Assembly: GCF_949628265.1 (NCBI RefSeq)
Contig: NC_088789.1
Location: 1,860,001 to 1,924,000, forward strand
Length of the DNA: 64,000 nucleotides
DNA from: Cloeon dipterum
Taxonomy: Eukaryota; Arthropoda; Insecta; Ephemeroptera; Baetidae
Direction: 5' to 3'
In this document: positions 57,725 to 64,000 of the stretch, piece by piece
Layout: every line of letters starts with the position of its first letter
Numbering within the stretch: position 1 is the stretch's first letter
Position numbers and translations under genes: made by a program
The notes under the pieces: model-generated
What the model was told of the DNA's origin: nothing
The model's input: the letters and a program-made list of their open reading frames with translations, nothing else
The model's database searches: none

Positions 57725-59860
57725 CACCACGCAGCGCAGGGGGCAGTTTGCAGTCTTACTTTCATCTCCCACTCAGGAGGGCCAGGTGACCCGCACTTGC
57801 CTCGATATATCGCTCCTCCCTGTGCCTGGTTATGCAAAGCCAGCAGGGCCCGAGGAGATGGACGGGAAGAGGACTGCTGCTGCTGCTGCTGCAGAGGGAC
57901 GCGCCCATTTTTCTCGCTCGCGGGGCTCGCTCTTCCACTTTCTTCGAGTCCACGCGGTGCGCGCTCTCGGTACAATTATAATTTTGCTCTCGCGCTGTTT
58001 AGACGGGATGTCGCATTTCCTCGTTCGACGTAATATCATGCATAATATGTGTACTAGACGCGAGCGGCGCTTCCTATACTCGCAGCAGAAAGGAAAGGCA
58101 GCGATATATTTTTATGTAATAGCTTCTGGAGCAGTGGACAAAAAGATGCAGAGCTTGCCTCACACTCGACGCGTAAATAAATTGATGAGTCATGAAATTG
58201 CTTTGCATTTGCAAGCCAGTATTGTGCACTATTTTGACACAATTATTTTCACTACTGCCCTTGAACTGTGAAGAAATTAAGGCTATCCCTGCAAATAAAT
58301 ACTAATCATAAAACTTTTTACTGAAGTCGATGATTAAAATAAGAAAATGGCATCAATGAAGGGCTTTAATCTGTGATTTTTCTATCGATATTTTTCTTAT
58401 TTTTTCGTACGACTGCAGCTATTTCGGCCCTTGAAATGCATTACAAGCTAAAACCCTCACTGTAAGCAACTCTGAATCGCTGGCCGGTTAATTGAGACAC
58501 AGTATATTTTTATTGATTCAGTAGAAATTTAGTTTATTTCGTCCCGTTGGATATTGAGTACATTTTTAAAATAGTATGACCACTATAAAGCCAAAAAACT
58601 TCACAATCAATGATAAAATCTTAGTGCAGTTTTATCAAAGATGAATTTTTAGCAATTCATGTAAAAGATTTATTATCAGATAAAAATTGGCAGTTGATGA
58701 TTTAGGAAGTTTTTTTTTATAATAAATTGATATATTTTGTAATTTTTAGATATTATTAAAATTAAAATAAAATTCTCATGTGTGGTAGCTGTTGTCCATG
58801 AATAACAATTAAATACGCAGGGATTTTGGTTTTTATTTCAAAAATTTATTTTTTATGTTTATGGTGCCACCACTATATGTTAAATTTAATTTTGTATACT
58901 TCTCCAAAACAAGTCATCTTACACAGCATAAAATATTAAATTAAAACAAATATCATATTAAGGATAAATTATCAGGCGTTTTTTTTTTAAATAAAGCTAC
59001 GGTTGAAATAAGAGCCAATTAATTTACTCACTCGCCACAATACATCACGTTTTATATAACATAATATATAATGCAATTAAATATTTTTTTAGCAATCAAT
59101 AGTTTTATTAAACGCAATTTGAGTACAACTGTAAAACGTTATCTATTATACATTCCTGCGCCCTGGTGAGTTCGCTCAGGTTGTTTGTGACAAAGAAGCA
59201 ATATAGCTTTTTTTTATTTTGTATATGCTGAACTATTATAAGGTAACTGTGAAATAAAGCTTTTGATTTCACAATCATCACACTATCCATCGGGTTTCAG
59301 AATTAGAGTTCCTCTGCGTTTCCGTATATAACATACAGGTTTCTCTTTGAATCGTCCATCCACTGATTACGACAAACCGTAAAAGTTATTATATTAAGCC
59401 AAGACTTGTTAACCGGTCAGGGGCCTAACTTCTTGTGCGGAAACGCGTCACACCGGCGATTAAAACATAGACGTCCTGTCTCTTTTTTAGCAGAAACCCG
59501 AGCCGGATAACGTTTCCGCGGGTTTGGGTTCCTCTATGCAAATTGTCGCCGATTTCACAACGCGTCTCAACAATGGACGAATGGAAGAAATGGTCACGCT
59601 ATCGGAACCGACGCCTTGACTGACAGCTTGATTGCCAGTTACAGATTTCTAAAAGCTCCTTAAATTTCGGCCTGCCAAACGAGAATCAAGCAGGAATGGT
59701 GCAAATCTTGATTTCCCACGCCGCACATTTTTTTGCAAGCACGGCAAACAATCTCTTAACTCTTAAAAGGGATTAACAGTTAACAAAAATTTCTAATTTA
59801 ATTCGATTTTTTCCTCTTGATGAATTAAGGCTATAACACACGTAAAGAGCCAGTGACATA
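57725..59860. other. Intergenic DNA
   Basis: The first 400 bases hold GC-richer promoter-flank sequence with a CTG run near 57877-57893; the rest is AT-rich. No gene supported. Confidence 0.4.
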
Positions 59861-59864
59861 TTCC

Positions 59865-60240
59865 TTAAAGACCGTATTCGACGATGTTTTTGAGCCCACC
59901 AATCGATTCTTGAGGGTCGAATTAGGTAAAGTGGACATTTTTTCCGATCAAAAAGTCCAGCGAACCTTTTTTCCCGCCAAAACAATATGAATGCGAGAAG
60001 TGCGCATGCGTCAGAACTGGTTTGAGCACTTGCAGAGAGACCGCCTGTGCAAATGACTTCTTTGTCAGATCCAGCCAGCTCTGACGCATGCGCACTTCTC
60101 GCATTCATAGTGTTTTGGCGGGGAAAAAGGTTAGCACGTCGCACTGGACTTTTTGGTCGGAAAAAATGTCCACTTTACCTAATTCGACCCCCCAAGAATC
60201 GATTGGTGTGCTTAGAAACTTCGTCAAAGACGATCCTTAA
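59865..60240. mobile_element. TTAA-flanked fold-back MITE, copy 3 (best preserved)
   Basis: TTAA at 59865-59868 and 60237-60240 bound a near-perfect fold-back of 376 bases. The arms match from CACCAATCGATTCTTGAGGG inward, through TTTTTTCCGA and AAAAGTCCAGCG, to GAATGCGAGAAGTGCGCATG on both sides, leaving a loop of a few dozen bases near 60040. No ORF for a transposase. This copy sits between genes and gives the clearest picture of the ends. Confidence 0.85.
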
Positions 60241-60244
60241 CACT

Positions 60245-63195
60245 AATCCAGCTTAATGACACTGTTGATGCAATTGTTAATAGAGGAACTCGTGAAAAAA
60301 ATTGAAGGCCGTGATTTTCGGTCGAAACTTGTTGTGGACAATGCATACTTTTTCCACTGCTCAAGTGCAGCTGAACGGTATTGACACGCATTCCCAAAAA
60401 AGGGAATGCAGCTGTAAATCATGCCCTGACGCTGATCACCGCATGCCCAGCAGCCGAAATTAGTCAACGTGCCATTAATGAGAGTCGGAATAATAACCCG
60501 AAAAACCAGAAGCTGCTGCTTTTTCTGCCTCTTTTCATTCGCGAAAATTGAGCAAACGCTCGATATCCCGGGCGGGTTTTGTTTTGGTCAATGCCGTCCG
60601 GACCACTTTTGCTCGAGAGCGATTTCGCGATCACGCACGCGGTTCCTCTGGGGTGATGCCCGCGTTGCGCAAAGCGGTCCGGCGCTTGCATCACGCCGCG
60701 CCGGGCCTAATTGGCCGCCAATAAAACCAAAAGTGAAACGGACGCTTTTTCAATATGCATAGCTCTAATTTTCTCGCAAACGAAATAACTAGAGCTCGGT
60801 GTCACTGACGAGAAAGAGTAGTCTGTATGCGCGACAGAAAAAAAATGCACGAGTGGACGGAGATCGCTGCCTCTCGCGCGAGTGTGAGCGCGTGTGTGGA
60901 CCGCCTCTCTTGTAGGAAACAGACGCGCTGCTAAAAAAATCGCCAGCCGCAAAGCTACTTTCACGAATGTGTTTTATCTTACTCTTTCGGCTCACGGGGA
61001 ATGGCTTCCAGCTCGAAATGCTAACAGAAACGCGATTGTCTCAAGTAAATGGTTTATTGAAATTCAGCATTGTTTCACAGATACGCTCGTTCAATTGGAG
61101 ATTATTCTGTCTTAATTGCTGAATCGATTTTAATATTCATTACGTGACTATGCCAAAATAATTGCCGGAATTTTCATTTTAACTAAATTTAAATCGCATG
61201 ACTGTCTTGCAAAAATATTTATAATTTTAAAATTGATTATTTGTAAATTGAAGCTTTCAAAACTTGCTATTTTTACTCAAATCTATTTTAAAATAAAAAA
61301 ATTTACGCATATTGGCTCTACTTTGCGCGGAGTTTACTAAAAATTTATGGCTTATATACGAATTGAATTTTGTTAGAGTTATTAGTTAACTCAATACAAA
61401 ATGGAGCGAGTACGCCAATTTTAATTTCATAAAATTTCCTGCGTGGGCGTATTTCTTTTCATTTTTATTTTAATACATTTGTTGTGATATAGCAAAATGA
61501 TAACAGAATTAAAGAACCCGGGCAAGCATACTAGAAGTTTGTAGTTCCTCTTAAATTAATTCCTATAAAACAAGCTGTTTTTCTAGTCTTTCCATGATGT
61601 CCAAACAACAAAGAATAATTTATTTACACTGTTACTTAGGTCAATTTGGCTTCAACTCTATCCTAAGGGATCAGTTCATGCTTTGGCAACAATCATTTCC
61701 TGGATTTTTGCTATCAATCCTCTTGAAGAGGTTGCAAAATGTTATTTTTCACTTTATCAGAGTTTTACTAAAAAACTTTATTAAAATAAACATAATATTA
61801 TACACATGCATAATTTAACAATTAATTATTAATTTTAGTTTTATTTTATTTTAAAACATATATTCTACTACAATTTTATTATTTTAAGTTTAATTTAATT
61901 TCAACTTTAATTTTTGTTTGTAAATATGATTAAAATGTACCCATTTAATTTATGTATATCACCACATAACTATAAAATTTGTATTTAAATACTTACTCGA
62001 ACACCCATTGAATTAATTTATGATTCATGAAGCGACTCGGCTGTCTTGTACAAATTCTCTTTACGATCAGCTTTACCGATACAGAATACTTAAATTAAAG
62101 TTAAAAGTGGAACTTCACTTGAATTCTTTAAAAGGATAACATAATATGTTATATGATATTATCATTTCATGTACATATTGGCTACTAGCATTTTTCTGGA
62201 TTGTGCAGTATAACAATTCTCTAATGAGGTGTGGATGTATAATGAAAATGATATAATTATCACTGAATAAATTCACATTTTTATCCATGAATTTCTAATT
62301 GTTTATTCAAGAGAATTTATATGCGCACCGTCACCATACCAAATACTAAAAAGTTTAAACTAATGATTCCACTCTTAAAACTTTTATAATCTTTTATATC
62401 TTTCGGAAATTAAATTAAATTTAATGTGAAATAATTCAGTCTGTTAAGCCTGAATAATTTAGTGCCGATACTTTTACTTTTTAAGGAGTAAAGGCTTTAT
62501 AATAATATAGAAAACATTCTTCAATTCGGCATAAAGTCTGCTGCGCGCTCAACCGCCGCGTTGTGCCGGTTGCGTGTGCCTCAGGCGAATACAAAAGTCT
62601 GATATATTATGCCTTCCCCAACGTGATCCACTTGCTGTGGCCAGACGGCTGTCATCTCTCGCTGCATTCGGAGGTATCAAAATTCACACGGTAGCGACCA
62701 CTTTCACCTGCTGCCTGCAAGGTATGCAACTGGTGCGACGTTGGCGCTGCACACATTGCCGCCGCAGAGCGTGAGTCTGTTGCTTTTTTATTTTTAAAGC
62801 ATCGGCGATCGATTGTCCGTAGTATTGGGTTTCTTGCTCGCTCAGTTTGCCGTGTTTGTTTCGCTCGTCATCACAACAAACTGTAATTGGAGATCGTTCC
62901 TAGAACTTGACAGTCGACTTAATAGAAAAGTGACGACGGCAAGTCATTCCCTGTGGATGTTATACGCTTTTCAGCGCGAGGAAATGCATATTACGCTCTC
63001 CTGTTGTTTGGTACAATTGGTTAACTTTCTTATTTTGAAACCCATTTCAAGCGAGTCTCGTGAGGAAATGAGGTTACCGTTAAAACTTTTAGTGAATTCT
63101 GATAGTGACTATTTAATTATCTTAAGTCAAATGTGATTATTGAAAGTTATTAGTTGTTACTTTATTTATTTTTGTGGATGGTGAAAGAACATATG
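60245..63195. other. Intergenic DNA
   Basis: AT-rich apart from GC-richer patches at 60.5-61.0 and 62.55-62.8 kb. A repeat fragment lies at 61.6 kb. ORFs at 62574-63136 were examined and not called. Confidence 0.4.
61620..61715 (+). repeat. Fragment of the 350 bp dispersed repeat
   Basis: About 95 bases match the 3' end of copies 1-2 (CACTG.TACTTA..TCAATTT, GGCTTCAACT, ATCCTAA, GTTCATGC.TTGGCAACAA). The 5' part of the unit is absent. Confidence 0.6.
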
Positions 63196-63202
63196 TGTTC
63201 AT

Positions 63203-63212
63203 GCGTATAAAA
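63203..63212 (+). promoter_or_regulatory. Possible TATA box upstream of the right-edge exons
   Basis: GCGTATAAAAAATA around 63203-63215, about 220 bases before the ATG at 63429. No TCAGT is seen at the usual spacing. Confidence 0.3.
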
Positions 63213-63428
63213 AATATCTGTCTTCCTGCTTGGAATAAAAAGAAGCAAACCAAGGTCTCCGCCAACGCCGCTTTTTGTAATGCGCTGATTCGCCGCTGGC
63301 TTGGAGAATCTGGTTTTGGTCCAGTCTGCTTTCTGATCGCACGTGAAGAATGAGCTGCTTTAGAGGAGGACTCGTATAATTGTTTGCATTTCGCTCTATT
63401 TTATCACAATTCAAATTTTCCTTTGAAG

Positions 63429-63781
63429 ATGGCACCAGGTATTAATCGCAAATCTTTTTAGGAGTCTAAAAATCGTTATGGTTTAGTTTTCAGCTGGGAT
63501 AAAAGGTAGTGAGATTGGCCCTTTGATCACTTCCCCTATGGAAAGCAGAAATTTAGCTGAGCCCTTGAATTTTTATTTCTAGGAGAGTCATTGCCACTTT
63601 TGATGGTAAGTTGCGGTTTAATGATGAACATTTTAAAAATGATTTACTTTCAGAGGAACCAGGAGGTTTCAATGAGTCAACAGACCAAACAGCTATTTAC
63701 TTCGGTCGCTGCTCTGAGGTTGACAAAGACCAGCCATTCACAGACAACAATGAAGGCTATCGGACAAAAATAAAATTTTGA
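63429..63781 (+). CDS. Micro-exons and last exon of an unrecognised gene
   Basis: Four exon-like pieces are bounded by canonical splice signals: 63429-63438, 63494-63505, 63583-63605 and 63654 onward, with introns of 55, 77 and 48 bases. Two frames stay open across all joins. One, needing an upstream exon, reads DGTSWDKRRVIATFDEEPGG, then NESTDQTAIYFGRCSEVDKD, and ends EGYRTKIKF with the stop at 63779-63781; it looks the more protein-like. The other starts at the ATG (MAPAGIKGESLPLLM) and gives 54 residues with its stop at 63771-63773. I recognise neither. AATAAA overlaps the end. Whether these exons belong to a gene starting further left in the window is open. Confidence 0.4.
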
Positions 63782-64000
63782 AGTTTAATCAATTTTACGA
63801 TTTTTATACCAGTGCTTAAATCTACTTTGGAAAATTGCAAGAAATTTAAAAAAAAACTACAGACTAACGTAAATGGCTATTCTCTGTGTTCTCTTCTTCT
63901 TTCGTTTAGTTTATATAATGAATAAATTTATTATTAAATGCATATGTGCGTGCGACACTAATCCTATACAATCAATTCTTTCAAGTCTTTGCTGCTTTTC

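Noticed and set aside
62574-63136. Two plus-strand ORFs of 66 and 107 codons
   Set aside because: Their starts are not convincing, composition changes along them, there is no splice-consistent partner, and one hydrophobic patch alone is not enough.

Overview
The window looks like nuclear DNA from an arthropod, most probably an insect; the order cannot be told from the sequence. The reasons are short GT-AG introns (many of 50-100 bp), AT-rich intergenic DNA against GC-rich coding exons, TATA boxes sometimes paired with the arthropod TCAGT initiator, secreted cuticle-type proteins, and an SMYD4-like SET/MYND gene. I see no rRNA, tRNA, CRISPR array, bacterial operon or viral fossil.

The dominant content is a cluster of genes for small secreted structural proteins, nearly all on the minus strand. 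Ten (14.5, 18.8, 22.6, 26-27.5, 29.5-31.8, 43.0-44.6, 47.0-48.0, 49.9-50.5, 53.1-54.0 and 56.0-57.6 kb) carry a Val-Pro domain of repeated KPYPV, PRPVPV or PHPVPV units. Most join it to Gly/Tyr/Ser-rich blocks in different orders. Nearly all have a first coding exon of only 12-18 bases (Met plus 3-5 residues), a phase-0 intron and a second exon that completes the signal peptide. Seven keep an acidic-Lys-Arg-Gly motif soon after the signal peptide, which looks like a proprotein-convertase site. Two small Gly/Tyr-rich genes (1.6 and 3.6 kb) and two Pro/Ala/Gln-rich genes (8-11.9 and 20.3-21.7 kb) are secreted as well. From memory, the Val-Pro repeats resemble PV-repeat insect cuticular proteins such as the Drosophila Vajk type; no chitin-binding R&R consensus was seen. 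The likely shared job is building an extracellular matrix such as cuticle.

The cluster shows birth and decay. The 49.9 kb gene is an inverted, shortened copy of the 53 kb gene that has lost the KRG site. A decayed copy of the 5' half of the 26-27.5 kb gene lies at 24.9-25.4 kb. An unrelated four-exon SMYD4-like gene (36.1-38.0 kb) sits in the middle of the cluster; several of its SET motifs look eroded. The right edge (63.4-63.8 kb) holds tiny exons of an unrecognised plus-strand gene, and 13.4 kb holds a candidate small secreted peptide.

Non-genic repeats are a TTAA-flanked fold-back MITE (three copies, two of them in the last introns of the two Pro/Ala/Gln-rich genes), a repeat of about 350 bp (three copies plus a fragment), a terminal-inverted-repeat element at 11.1-11.4 kb, and an inverted repeat pair at the left edge. 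All gene models come from reading splice signals and frames by eye; no transcript or database evidence was available.
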